Source: JALSRY01 sp964428275
GTDB lineage: Bacteria > Planctomycetota > Phycisphaerae > UBA1845 > Fen-1342
Direction of reading: 5' to 3'
DNA length: 14,205 nt
Assembly: GCA_964428275.1 (NCBI GenBank)
Contig: CAYRXN010000112.1
Coordinates: forward strand, 1-14,205
The translations under genes were made by a program, and so were the position numbers. A model generated the notes under the pieces. That model saw only the letters and a list, made by a program, of their open reading frames with translations, was not told the origin of the DNA and searched no databases. Below, piece after piece: positions 1-7,087 of the stretch. Every line of letters begins with the position of its first letter. Positions within the stretch are counted from its first letter, which is position 1.

Positions 1-409
1 ATGTTACGTTGGAAGATCGGCCGGCCTGCGCGGCGCCGGCGTCACTTGCCGGCGTAGCGTCGCCGGAAGGGACCTCGGCGGGTTGCTGCATGCGGGCCGC
101 CCACTGTTCGATCGCGCCCATCGTATCGGTCTTGGGGTTGCCGGCCGAAGCGGCGGACGAGTCGGCGGCACGTTCGACGATCTGCGGCGGTTCGACGGGT
201 TTGGCGGGCGAAGGGGTCTTGTTCCGGCCCGCAGCGGGCCCGGTTCCAAAGAGCGTGCATCCGCCAGCGCTTGGCAGAACCAGGCAGACCACGACCAGCC
301 GCAGGGCGCCGGCAAACGTCCGCGGCGCGCAGGCATCGACCGGGGCGCGGGTGTGGGCCGCTTCGGGCGGCCGGCCGGGACGCCATCCGGGCATCAACCT
401 CGCTTCCAT
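1..409 (-). CDS. Putative lipoprotein, 3' end beyond the window
   Basis: The reading frame is open from an ATG at 409 to the left edge, so only about 136 N-terminal residues are visible and the stop lies outside. After a long basic, Pro-rich N-terminus comes a hydrophobic segment at residues 37-47 (LRLVVVCLVLP begins at 36), followed by SAGGC with Cys51. This looks like a signal peptidase II lipobox, so a lipid-anchored envelope protein is likely. The rest is low-complexity Pro/Ala/Ser-rich sequence without a recognisable domain. The start is supported by GGAG seven bases before the ATG; an in-frame ATG at 394 is a less well supported alternative. It lies 40 bp behind holA on the same strand and is probably co-transcribed. 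In many bacteria the LPS-assembly lipoprotein lptE sits beside holA, but nothing in this sequence shows LptE similarity, so I do not name it. Confidence 0.6.
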   Translation of the reverse strand, partial: MEARLMPGWRPGRPPEAAHTRAPVDACAPRTFAGALRLVVVCLVLPSAGGCTLFGTGPAAGRNKTPSPAKPVEPPQIVERAADSSAASAGNPKTDTMGAIEQWAARMQQPAEVPSGDATPASDAGAAQAGRSSNVT

Positions 410-435
410 GCGAGTTCTCCGTCCATCCGTGGAGT

Positions 436-441
436 ATTATC
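436..441 (-). promoter_or_regulatory. Possible internal -10 element before the lipoprotein gene
   Basis: GATAAT on the minus strand lies 26 bp upstream of the ATG at 409, in the gap behind holA. It differs from TATAAT at one position. No convincing -35 is present 16-18 bp further up, so this may be chance. Confidence 0.2.
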
Positions 442-449
442 GGGCGGTG

Positions 450-1478
450 TTACTTGGGGGGCGCGGGGCCTTGCGCGACCTGCGTCCCGATGCGGAGCAA
501 CAGCGCTTCCACACCGTGTTCTATCGACCGGCTGCCGACCTTGGCTTGTGCGTCCAGGTCCGCCAGGCCGGCCAGCGTTCGCTCCAGGCGGCCGATCGGC
601 AGCCGCCGGAGGATGCTCTGCAACTCCCGCTCGCGGCCCCACATCATGACCTTGGGCGCGACGGTGCGCACGGGCAGACCTTCGCCGACGAGCTGGTGGG
701 CGTTGAGGTAGCTGCGCAGTTTGAACGCGATGCCTCCGACGGCCTTGAACGTTGCGGCCGGGTCGCTCGAGATCACCTGATGCCAGAGTTCGAGTGCCCG
801 GGCCGGCCGACCGAGCGCCGCCGCATCCATCACGGCAAAGACCTTTTCCTCGCGCGACAGGCCGACCAGTTCGGCCACATCGTCGGTGGTGACCCGCGAC
901 CGATCGCCGACGTAGAGGCAGAGCTTTTCGACCTCGCCGGAGAGCATGCCCTGGTCGGTTCCGACCAGATCGACCAGCCGGGCGGCCGCCGCCGGGTCAA
1001 GCTGTTTGCCCTGCTCGGCGAACGCCCCGATGACGAAGTCGATCAGGCCGCGGTGGTTGAGCCGTTTGCATTCCCTCAGGTAGCCGCAGGCCGTTGCCGC
1101 CTTGTAGAGGCGGGTCGATTTCGGAAAGCTGCGGCACACGAGCACGAGTGTGCTGGTGGGCGCGGGAGCGTCGAAGTAGCGTTCCAGGCGCTGGCGGTGG
1201 GTGGTGATGAACTTGTCCGCGTCGCGAATGACGACGACCCGCCGCTTGGCCAGGAAAGGCAACGTCGCCAGGTCGTCCATGACGGTCGCGAGCGCGGGCC
1301 CCCCCTGCTCCTCGCCCTGCGTGCCGTCGTACTCGCACAGCGCCATCGCGCGATCCACTTCGGGCGGCAGCAGCCGATCGAGCACGGCGTGCAGGATTTT
1401 CGCTTTCTGGAAGTCCTCATCGCCGTAGATCACGACGATCGGAGGCGGCGTCCGGGAGGTCTTCTTGGCTGGGGGCAT
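450..1478 (-). CDS. holA: DNA polymerase III delta subunit (clamp loader)
   Basis: This 342-residue protein has the length and layout of bacterial HolA, the clamp-loader subunit that binds and opens the beta sliding clamp in the cytoplasmic replisome. The N-terminal nucleotide-binding-like domain (about 14-140) opens with IVVIYGDEDF, the typical HolA beginning, which lacks a functional Walker A lysine pattern. The lid region (about 145-215) has DQGMLSGEVEKLCLYVGD at 175-192, a hallmark of the family, followed by DDVAELVG and AVMDAAALGRPARALEL. The C-terminal collar helices span about 216-333. The ATG start overlaps the end of the upstream TPR gene by 62 bp and has no clear Shine-Dalgarno sequence, so translation may be coupled to that gene. 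A short gap leads to the lipoprotein gene. The identification is firm. Confidence 0.95.
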   Translation of the reverse strand: MPPAKKTSRTPPPIVVIYGDEDFQKAKILHAVLDRLLPPEVDRAMALCEYDGTQGEEQGGPALATVMDDLATLPFLAKRRVVVIRDADKFITTHRQRLERYFDAPAPTSTLVLVCRSFPKSTRLYKAATACGYLRECKRLNHRGLIDFVIGAFAEQGKQLDPAAAARLVDLVGTDQGMLSGEVEKLCLYVGDRSRVTTDDVAELVGLSREEKVFAVMDAAALGRPARALELWHQVISSDPAATFKAVGGIAFKLRSYLNAHQLVGEGLPVRTVAPKVMMWGRERELQSILRRLPIGRLERTLAGLADLDAQAKVGSRSIEHGVEALLLRIGTQVAQGPAPPK

Positions 1479-2895
1479 GGGTCCGCAATTCGCCGGCGGC
1501 GTAGGGCCCGGGCGCGCTCGGCGTGGGCCCGCCGAAAAGTTTCAGTCTCTTCTCCGCTTTCTGGCGGAGGGACGCGTTGGTCGGTTCGACCCGCAACGCC
1601 TGTTGCCACGCGGCGCGCGCCTCGGCGGCGTGACCGAGCATGTGCTCCACGTCGCCAAAGTGCAGCCAGTGGCGGCCGGCCCGCGGCTCGACGCGCAACA
1701 AGTGCCGCAGGTGCGCGCGGGCGCTAGCGTAACGGTTTTGCACGGCCTCGACCAGCGCGAGGTCTTCGAGCGCTCGGGCATGATCCGGAGCGGTTTCGAG
1801 GGCCCGCGCAAACTCGCGGCGGGCTTCGTCGTACTGCCGGTTGCGGAAGAACACGCCGCCCAGATCGACGTGCAGGTCGGCGTCGCCGGGCACCAGGCGC
1901 AAGGCTTGCTCCAGTCGGGCTCCCGCCAGTGCGAACTTGCCTTCGGCCAGAAACCGCCGCGCCTGCTGCTGCAACGCGCGCGCCCTGGCGAGCTGGGGGG
2001 CGGCGGGTCCCGGCGAAGGCCCCGCCGGCTGGGAGGCGGCTTCGCGACCGGCCGCGGAAGAGCGGCGCGCATTGCCCTCGGGGCCGGGCTCTCGAAGTGC
2101 GGCTGCGCCGGAGCCGGTGCGTTGCGCGCTGCCCGTCTGGGGCGCGAGCGCGGGTCGCGGGTTCGTGGTCGGTGCGGCTCGGGCAGCGGCAAGTGGTTCG
2201 GCCGGGGCCGTCGTCGGTACGCCGAAGATCTCGTCGCTGCCGCGGTTACCCGCGAGGTCGGTGGCCACGAGTCGCAGGTCGATCGCCGCCGGCTGCGAAT
2301 CGGGGACGGGCCACTCGACGACATCGCCGGCGATGGGAACGACTCCCCCATCGTGCCAGGGTGGCGGCCCGGGGGGCGTGCCGGCCGGCTGCGTCTCGGG
2401 TGCGCCCGCGGCGCGGTAGAACACGCGCACGCCGCCGCTGCCCAGGTGCTCCTCGATCAGCGAGACGTCGAGCCGGAGTGCCGGCCTGACCGCGTCCCGT
2501 CCTGCCTGCCGGGCGCCGTGAATCTGTACGACCGGCGCCTCTGTATCCACGACGATCACGATCTGCGGGACCGTGCCAGGCCGCGGCGGATCGGCGGACC
2601 GGCCGGAAGTGTTGATCAGTACCAGGAAGAAACCGTAGGTTCCGTCGTCGTGGGCCTCGTAGCGGACGGCGCGGGAGGAGACCCGGGTGACCTCCGCGCG
2701 ATTCCAGGTCTTGCCGTTATCGGTCGTCACCCACGCTTCCACGCGGTCTACCGGGGCGCCATCGCCAACGTCGAACGACAAGAGCACGGACCGCGAGGCC
2801 AGGTAGCAGCGCGGCTCGGCGGCGCGCGCGCCGGCCACACAGGTCAGGACAAGCAACAGGAGTAGGGCACGTATCCTCATGCGGGCGCTCGACAT
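1417..2895 (-). CDS. Secreted Ig-like/TPR repeat protein
   Basis: This 492-residue protein begins with a clear signal peptide: from Met6, RIRALLLLLVLTCVAGARA followed by AEP, so it acts outside the cytoplasm. Residues 35-230 are beta-rich and look like one or two Ig-like modules. They include an Asp-box-like TTDNGKTW at 57-64, VDTEAPVVQI at 116-125 and VATDLAGNRGSDEI at 210-223. A Pro/Ala-rich linker (230-300) leads to about four TPR-type helix pairs (301-452), for example LAEGKFALAGARLEQALRL and RNRQYDEARREFARALE. The last twenty codons overlap holA. No enzyme motif is seen; a scaffold or cell-envelope binding role is likely but unproven. The ATG at 2880 is an equally plausible start that puts the signal peptide at the very N-terminus. 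Neither start has a strong ribosome binding site. Confidence 0.85.
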   Translation of the reverse strand: MSSARMRIRALLLLLVLTCVAGARAAEPRCYLASRSVLLSFDVGDGAPVDRVEAWVTTDNGKTWNRAEVTRVSSRAVRYEAHDDGTYGFFLVLINTSGRSADPPRPGTVPQIVIVVDTEAPVVQIHGARQAGRDAVRPALRLDVSLIEEHLGSGGVRVFYRAAGAPETQPAGTPPGPPPWHDGGVVPIAGDVVEWPVPDSQPAAIDLRLVATDLAGNRGSDEIFGVPTTAPAEPLAAARAAPTTNPRPALAPQTGSAQRTGSGAAALREPGPEGNARRSSAAGREAASQPAGPSPGPAAPQLARARALQQQARRFLAEGKFALAGARLEQALRLVPGDADLHVDLGGVFFRNRQYDEARREFARALETAPDHARALEDLALVEAVQNRYASARAHLRHLLRVEPRAGRHWLHFGDVEHMLGHAAEARAAWQQALRVEPTNASLRQKAEKRLKLFGGPTPSAPGPYAAGELRTHAPSQEDLPDAASDRRDLRR

Positions 2896-2969
2896 CCTTG
2901 TCTACCCGGTGCGTATCGGCTCGAACCTCCGACTCGCTGCTCAACATTGCGCCCATCGCGCGGGTGCTG

Positions 2970-2984
2970 CGCCGGTTGCCGGCG
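2970..2984 (-). terminator. GC-rich hairpin behind the transporter gene
   Basis: A perfect 6-bp stem, CGCCGG-TTG-CCGGCG, lies 13 bp past the stop codon of the cation transporter, before the TPR gene. There is no T-run on either strand, so it is at best a weak or atypical terminator. Confidence 0.3.
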
Positions 2985-2997
2985 TGACGGTATCGGA

Positions 2998-3930
2998 TCA
3001 GTGGCGAGAAAGCGGGTCGTGCGGCTCGCGGTAGCCGTCGGGGTGGGCGGCGTCGTGCTCATCGGGCTCGATGTGTGTGAGCACGTGCACGCAATAGTCT
3101 GGAAACGTGGTGCGTACCGTCTCCTCCAACCTCGTGGCCCGGGCGTGGGCCTCGTGGGTGGTCACGTCGCCGGGGATCTGCAGGTGGACATCGACCCACA
3201 GCTCCTCGTTGAGCCGCCGGCAGCGGAGCTGGTGGAACCCGCTGAGTTCGCCGCTGGAAACGTGCCGTCCGATCGCCTCGCCGAGCCTGGCCAGCACCTG
3301 AGGATCGACCTGGTCCATCAGCCCCGCGAACGATCCCTTCAGCAGCGAGACGCCCGAGAACATGATGAGCCCGCCGATGGCGATCGCGGCGGCCGGGTCG
3401 AGCCAGGCGATTCCCGTGAGCCGGACCAGCACGAGGCCGACGATCGCGGCCGCGGTCGTCCAGACGTCGGTGAGCACGTGTTTGCCGTTGGCGATCAGCA
3501 CGAGCGCGTTGTGACGCCGCCCGACGCGCAACAGCGCCAGGCCCAGCCCGAGATTCGTGGCCGCGAGCACGGCGCCGATCGCGATGCCGACGCCGAGATT
3601 CCGCGGTCCGTCGGGCGCCCGCAGGTGCGTGATGCCCACGTAGATCACCGCGCAGGCGGTCGCGAGCACGAGGGCTCCCTCGAATCCCGCCGAGAAATAG
3701 GCGATCCGCCCGTGGCCGTAGGGATGGTTGGCGTCCGACGGCCGGGCGGCGTACCAGAGGCTGTAGGCCGCGAGCCCGGTGGCCGCGAGGTGAATGATCG
3801 ATTCGGCCGCGTCGGCGAGCACGGCGTCGGAACGGGTGAGATAGAACGCGACCGTCTTGCCTGCCAGCATCAGCACGGACACCAGCAGGCTGGCCCCCAT
3901 CGCCACTCTGCGCGGGTCACGAGATCGCAT
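2998..3930 (-). CDS. Cation diffusion facilitator (CDF) family transporter
   Basis: This 310-residue inner-membrane protein has the CDF architecture: hydrophobic segments within about 8-205 and a cytoplasmic metal-binding dimer domain at about 210-290 (ELWVDVHLQIPG, VHVLTHIEPDEHD). CDF proteins export divalent metals such as Zn, Fe, Mn or Co in exchange for protons. HPYGHGR at 69-75 matches the family loop (HSFGHGK in E. coli FieF). The TM5 half-site is canonical (H151, D155 in KHVLTDVWTT). The TM2 half-site is not: aligned to FieF DxxxD it reads E43xxxH47, so the metal cannot be guessed. The C-terminus is rich in His and Asp. I chose the ATG at 3930 because the upstream extension to 4143 is Arg/Ala-rich and unlike the family. 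The ribosome binding site is weak. Confidence 0.9.
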   Translation of the reverse strand: MRSRDPRRVAMGASLLVSVLMLAGKTVAFYLTRSDAVLADAAESIIHLAATGLAAYSLWYAARPSDANHPYGHGRIAYFSAGFEGALVLATACAVIYVGITHLRAPDGPRNLGVGIAIGAVLAATNLGLGLALLRVGRRHNALVLIANGKHVLTDVWTTAAAIVGLVLVRLTGIAWLDPAAAIAIGGLIMFSGVSLLKGSFAGLMDQVDPQVLARLGEAIGRHVSSGELSGFHQLRCRRLNEELWVDVHLQIPGDVTTHEAHARATRLEETVRTTFPDYCVHVLTHIEPDEHDAAHPDGYREPHDPLSRH

Positions 3931-4000
3931 CGCCTGGCCACCGCCTCGTCGCTCTGTTGCCCTGCGCGATCCTGCAACGCTCAGCGTGGCGCGACGCCGC

Positions 4001-4027
4001 GCGGGCCCCGGGCCCGCAGCTCTTTTT
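4001..4027 (+). terminator. Terminator-like hairpin with T-run, plus orientation
   Basis: GCGGGCC (4001-4007), a 3-nt loop and GGCCCGC (4011-4017) form a perfect 7-bp GC stem. AGCTC and five T residues (4023-4027) follow on the plus strand. This is the best intrinsic-terminator shape in the window, yet both flanking genes are on the minus strand. It would act on antisense transcription, or it is coincidence. Confidence 0.4.
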
Positions 4028-4159
4028 CGTTGCGGCAGGGCGCACGGCGCCATTGCAGGACCATCGCCGCAGCGGTCCGGCACCTGAGCCGCCGCTCGCC
4101 GCCGGCGGACCGAAGCCCCCGGCGCGACGGCTCGGCCCCGCACGGCCCAGGCGAGCGCC

Positions 4160-4203
4160 GACCCGGCCGCGCTTGCTTCCGTTCGACGCGTCGTGACCGG
4201 GTC
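4160..4203 (-). terminator. Inverted repeat just behind sat
   Basis: GACCCGG (4160-4166) and CCGGGTC (4197-4203) are perfect inverted copies starting three bases past the sat stop codon. Between them sits the 10-bp palindrome CGACGCGTCG (4184-4193). A transcript could fold into a compound stem-loop. There is no T-run, so termination or 3'-end protection is only a guess. Confidence 0.3.
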
Positions 4204-4206
4204 TGC

Positions 4207-5373
4207 TCAGCTCGCTTTCATCGACGCGATCAGGATGTCGGCGATCTCGGGGCGGGTGAACTCCACCGGCGGGCGCTCGCCGCGGCTGAGCATCTCGCGC
4301 ACCTTCGTGCCCGAGAGGAAGACCCGATCCTCCTTGGCGCTGTTGGTGGTCTTGTCGGAGGCCATCGCGCCGGACTTCTTGCACCAGAACGCGTGCTCGA
4401 ACTTCAGCGGCGTCACGCCCAGCTCGCCCGGCTCGAACTCGTCGAAGATGTTCTGCGCGTCGTAGGTGCCGTAGTAGCTGCCCACGCCGGCGTGGTCGCG
4501 GCCGACGATGAAGTGGCTGGCACCGTAGTTCTTGCGAATCAGGGCGTGCAGGATCGCTTCGCGCGGGCCGGCGTAGCGCATGGCCGCCGGCCAGACCGCC
4601 AGCATCGTGTGCTTGGGGTTGTAATAGTTGGCGATCAGCGTCTCGTAGCACTTCATGCGCACATCCGGCGGAATGTCGCCGGCCTTGGTCTCGCCCACCA
4701 GCGGGTGGATCAGCAGACCGTCGACGATCTCGAGCGCGCACTTGGTGATGAACTCGTGGGCCCGGTGGATCGGGTTGCGCGTCTGGAACGCCACCACCCG
4801 CCGCCAGCCGCGCTCCTCGAACGCCGCCCGCGTCTGCGCCGGCGTCAGGCGATACTGCGGGAACTCGACGTCGTGTCGCGGCGTGAGCACTTCGAGCTTG
4901 CCCGCCAGGCACACCTCACCCTGTCCGTAGACGATCGCGACGCCCGGATGGGCCTCGTCCGTCGTCCCGTAGGCCTTTTCGGCCTCCTTCTGCTTGTCGT
5001 GGGCGTACTTCTCTTCGATCGTCATGACCGCCAGCAGGCGATTCTGCCCGTCGGTCAGCGCCACCGGCGCGCCGGGATCGAGCTTGTCGGCGGTGGCCTG
5101 ATCGACCGAGCAGGTGATCGGCATCGACCAGGGTACGCCGTTGGCCAGACGCATCTTGTCGCAGATCGCGTGGAAGTCGGCCTCGCCGACAAAGCCCGTC
5201 AGCGGGCTCATGGCCCCGATCGCGAGCAGTTCGAGATCGCACTGTTCCCGGTCCTGCAGGACGATCCTGGGCAGCGCTGCGGCCGCCTGTTCCAGCTCGG
5301 CCCGCCGAGCGTCCGAAACAACCAGGTTCACCAGTTCCCCGCCGTGCGGCGGAATCAAGCCCTTCTTTTGCAT
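4207..5373 (-). CDS. sat: ATP sulfurylase (sulfate adenylyltransferase)
   Basis: This 388-residue cytoplasmic enzyme interconverts ATP plus sulfate and adenosine 5'-phosphosulfate plus pyrophosphate, the first step of sulfate activation. It is the single-chain Sat type, not the CysD/CysN type. The PUA-like N-terminal domain (about 1-165) contains the typical AIGAMSPLTGFVGEADF (51-67). The catalytic domain has QTRNPIHRAHE (197-207) and GRDHAGVG (291-298), the two nucleotide-binding signatures, then RVFLSGTKVREML (350-362). No APS kinase domain is fused. The ATG at 5373 is chosen because GGAAGG lies six bases before it; an in-frame ATG ten codons upstream has no such site. No other sulfur-assimilation gene is adjacent, so the direction (assimilatory or dissimilatory) cannot be decided from this window. 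Confidence 0.96.
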   Translation of the reverse strand: MQKKGLIPPHGGELVNLVVSDARRAELEQAAAALPRIVLQDREQCDLELLAIGAMSPLTGFVGEADFHAICDKMRLANGVPWSMPITCSVDQATADKLDPGAPVALTDGQNRLLAVMTIEEKYAHDKQKEAEKAYGTTDEAHPGVAIVYGQGEVCLAGKLEVLTPRHDVEFPQYRLTPAQTRAAFEERGWRRVVAFQTRNPIHRAHEFITKCALEIVDGLLIHPLVGETKAGDIPPDVRMKCYETLIANYYNPKHTMLAVWPAAMRYAGPREAILHALIRKNYGASHFIVGRDHAGVGSYYGTYDAQNIFDEFEPGELGVTPLKFEHAFWCKKSGAMASDKTTNSAKEDRVFLSGTKVREMLSRGERPPVEFTRPEIADILIASMKAS

Positions 5374-5379
5374 GAGTGC

Positions 5380-5398
5380 CCTTCCAGGTCGGCTGGAA
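5380..5398 (-). promoter_or_regulatory. RBS-sequestering hairpin of sat
   Basis: On the minus strand TTCCAG (5393-5398) and CTGGAA (5382-5387) form a perfect 6-bp stem with a 5-nt loop. The downstream arm overlaps the Shine-Dalgarno GGAAGG (5380-5385), so the folded form would hide most of the ribosome binding site. A second GC hairpin, CCCCG-CGGT-CGGGG, lies just upstream in the leader. The ligand or factor controlling it, if any, is unknown. Confidence 0.4.
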
Positions 5399-5534
5399 CC
5401 CATCCCCGACCGCGGGGGCGGTACGGGAGGGTTCGCAAGTCAAACAACAACGTCTCCGCACGCGGGAGTTCGTCACGAGATTCGGGGCGTCGCGCCGGCC
5501 AGACTCGCCGGGCCGCCGCGGCTGACCCGATCGC

Positions 5535-5540
5535 AGTATA
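5535..5540 (-). promoter_or_regulatory. Probable -10 element of the sat promoter
   Basis: TATACT on the minus strand (one change from TATAAT) stands out in very GC-rich surroundings, between the stop of the thioredoxin-like gene and sat. No good -35 hexamer is visible 16-18 bp upstream. If used, it gives sat a leader of about 155 nt, long enough to carry regulatory structure. Confidence 0.45.
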
Positions 5541-5587
5541 GCAAGCCGGCCCGAAAGAGCGACACGCGCGGCGGGCCGGTGCCGGGA

Positions 5588-6934
5588 TCACTCCGCCAGC
5601 GTGCGCAGCTTGTCTGCCAGCGCCGGCTGCGCGCCGAAGTACGCCCGCAGCGTCCGCCCGTCCGGCGTGAGGACGCGAAATGCCGGCAACGCCGCCGCCG
5701 GAATCGAATCGCCGCCCGCGAGGGGCACCAGCGGCAAATCGCCGCACAGCGGGGCGATTTCGTCGGCGTTCGCCGCGGCGTCCGCCGGCGCACAGGCGAG
5801 TCGGAACTTCTCCGCCGGCAGCGCGGCACGCGCCGCGCGCAGCGTCTGCAAAGCCCGCAGCGAATCGATGCAGTCGCTGCGCCAGTAGCACACGACCACG
5901 TAACGCGCCGGCGCGCCGGCGTCCGGGTCGGCCGGTCGGCTGGCGGCGGGAAGACTCGCGGGACGCGCGAGCCAGCGCGCCGCCACGCGCGCCTGCGCAC
6001 GCAGCACCTCGGCCTGCGCGCGGAGCCGGCGGCGCTGATCACGCGCCCAGCGTCGCAACGGCGAGCCCCCCTGGGATGGCATCACGCGCAACCGCTCGGT
6101 CCAGATGCGATCGAGTCCGCCCAGCAGCGCGTCGATCTTCCCGGGCTCTTGTCCGATCCGGTCGCGCAGACGCTGTTCGAGGCGCAGGGTGTACAGGTAC
6201 TTGTTCGCTTCCGCGGCCCGCTGCCGGCACCATTCGGGCGATACCTGGCGTTCCTCGAACAAACGCACGACCACCCTCGTTCGTCGCCGGCGCCGCCGGT
6301 CGCGTTGCCGGGATTCGAGGCGCACCACCCGTCCGCTGTCCGGGTCGAACCAGAACGAGCCCTGCTCGGAGATCTGGCAGACGCCGGAGATCCCGGTCGG
6401 ATCCTCGACGACGTAGTCGATGCGTTGCGTGTTCCGCTGTGCGGGGTCGCTGCCGCGCCGCGTGCAGCGCCAGGTCCGGCCGAACAGGTCCGGCGCCGTC
6501 CGCCACTGCCGGCCGGCGTCGAACGCCGGCGGCAAGACCGGCAGCAGATCGAACACTTCGGGCATCTTCGCCGCGACGGGCCGCACCTCGCCGGCCAGTT
6601 GCCGCCGCCCGCGGTAGTCCATGCGAAAGACCACGCCCCGCGCCGGTCCGGGGCGGGTGCCCAGCGCCCGCAGCGATTCGGCGATCAGCAGCAGCTGGCC
6701 CTCTTCGCGCTTCAGCGCCCAGATTTGCAACTGCTGCGTGTAGCGCTCGAGCACGCTTCCGTCGGCCGCGGACTCGACCTGGACGCGCCGCTCGTAGACG
6801 AGCTGGTTGCCGGGCGTGATCGCGTACCGCAGCGGCGGGGCGGCGCCGGCGGCGCCGGCCGTCACGAGCACACCGAGCAGAGACGCCCAGCGCGCGGCGA
6901 TCGGCGTTGAGAATGTCCCATCATGCGTGGCCAT
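5588..6934 (-). CDS. Secreted protein with degenerate thioredoxin-like C-terminal domain
   Basis: The protein has 448 residues. The N-terminus up to about residue 32 (RWASLLGVLVTAGAAGAA) is a signal peptide, so it should be exported. Residues 34-230 are beta-rich and not a family I recognise. An Arg cluster, RDRRRRRRTR (211-220), ends this part. Residues 235-325 are mostly charged helix. Residues 343-448 look like a TlpA-type thioredoxin fold: VVVCYWRSDCIDSLRALQTL aligns with the usual FWATWCPPC region, and LPAFRVLTPDGR (417-428) fits the cis-Pro loop. The active-site CxxC is reduced to CIDS (355-358): the nucleophilic Cys is kept, the resolving Cys is Ser. It may therefore be a monothiol/isomerase-like or non-catalytic domain. 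The ATG at 6934 is chosen because the signal peptide follows directly; the open frame further upstream is antisense to the next gene. Confidence 0.75.
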   Translation of the reverse strand: MATHDGTFSTPIAARWASLLGVLVTAGAAGAAPPLRYAITPGNQLVYERRVQVESAADGSVLERYTQQLQIWALKREEGQLLLIAESLRALGTRPGPARGVVFRMDYRGRRQLAGEVRPVAAKMPEVFDLLPVLPPAFDAGRQWRTAPDLFGRTWRCTRRGSDPAQRNTQRIDYVVEDPTGISGVCQISEQGSFWFDPDSGRVVRLESRQRDRRRRRRTRVVVRLFEERQVSPEWCRQRAAEANKYLYTLRLEQRLRDRIGQEPGKIDALLGGLDRIWTERLRVMPSQGGSPLRRWARDQRRRLRAQAEVLRAQARVAARWLARPASLPAASRPADPDAGAPARYVVVCYWRSDCIDSLRALQTLRAARAALPAEKFRLACAPADAAANADEIAPLCGDLPLVPLAGGDSIPAAALPAFRVLTPDGRTLRAYFGAQPALADKLRTLAE

Positions 6935-7087
6935 CAGCGTTCTTTTATTCGCAACTTCCGCCGGCCACAAGCGTTGTCGAACGACCACGCCGACAACGGC
7001 GGGACAGGTTCGGTCCTGCTGGAGTTGCCAGTTGCAATCCGGTGGAGCGTCGATCAGGATGCACGCAGATCGCCGCAGGAGCAAGTC
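6935..7087. promoter_or_regulatory. Divergent promoter region
   Basis: These 153 bp separate two divergently read genes and must hold at least one promoter for each direction. No clear -35/-10 pair is visible. It contains the 27-bp inverted repeat listed separately and AGGAG, the ribosome binding site for the plus-strand gene. Confidence 0.5.
6972..6998. repeat. Perfect inverted repeat, candidate operator
   Basis: CGTTGTCG (6972-6979) and CGACAACG (6991-6998) are exact inverted copies separated by 11 bp, centred between the divergent starts. The 19-bp centre-to-centre distance would fit a dimeric helix-turn-helix regulator on one face of DNA over two turns. No regulator gene of that kind is adjacent. 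Confidence 0.4.

Larger units (their letters stand above)
3931..4206. other. Intergenic region between sat and the CDF transporter
   Basis: This 276-bp stretch has no credible gene. An in-frame extension of the transporter is possible, but its composition is that of random high-GC sequence. It holds two inverted repeats listed separately: a plus-oriented terminator-like hairpin at 4001-4027 and a longer one just behind sat. I see no clear promoter for the transporter. Confidence 0.6.

Noticed and set aside
1..409. LptE identity for the left-edge lipoprotein
   Set aside because: Only the holA neighbourhood suggests it; the visible sequence is low-complexity and shows no LptE feature.
9..1727. 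572-codon plus-strand open frame over holA
   Set aside because: Antisense to a firmly identified holA; composition is Arg/Gly/Ala-rich with no domain. Long antisense frames are expected at this GC content.
3931..4143. N-terminal extension of the CDF transporter by 71 codons
   Set aside because: Arg/Ala/Gly-rich and unlike CDF N-termini; the ATG at 3930 immediately precedes the typical first helix.
5374..5534. Known riboswitch (for example SAM-type) in the sat leader
   Set aside because: I could not match any conserved core; only simple hairpins are visible.
2947..5541. 864-codon plus-strand open frame over the CDF gene and sat
   Set aside because: It is the mirror frame of two conserved genes and has no family resemblance; its Arg/Gly/His-rich composition is typical of high-GC shadow frames.
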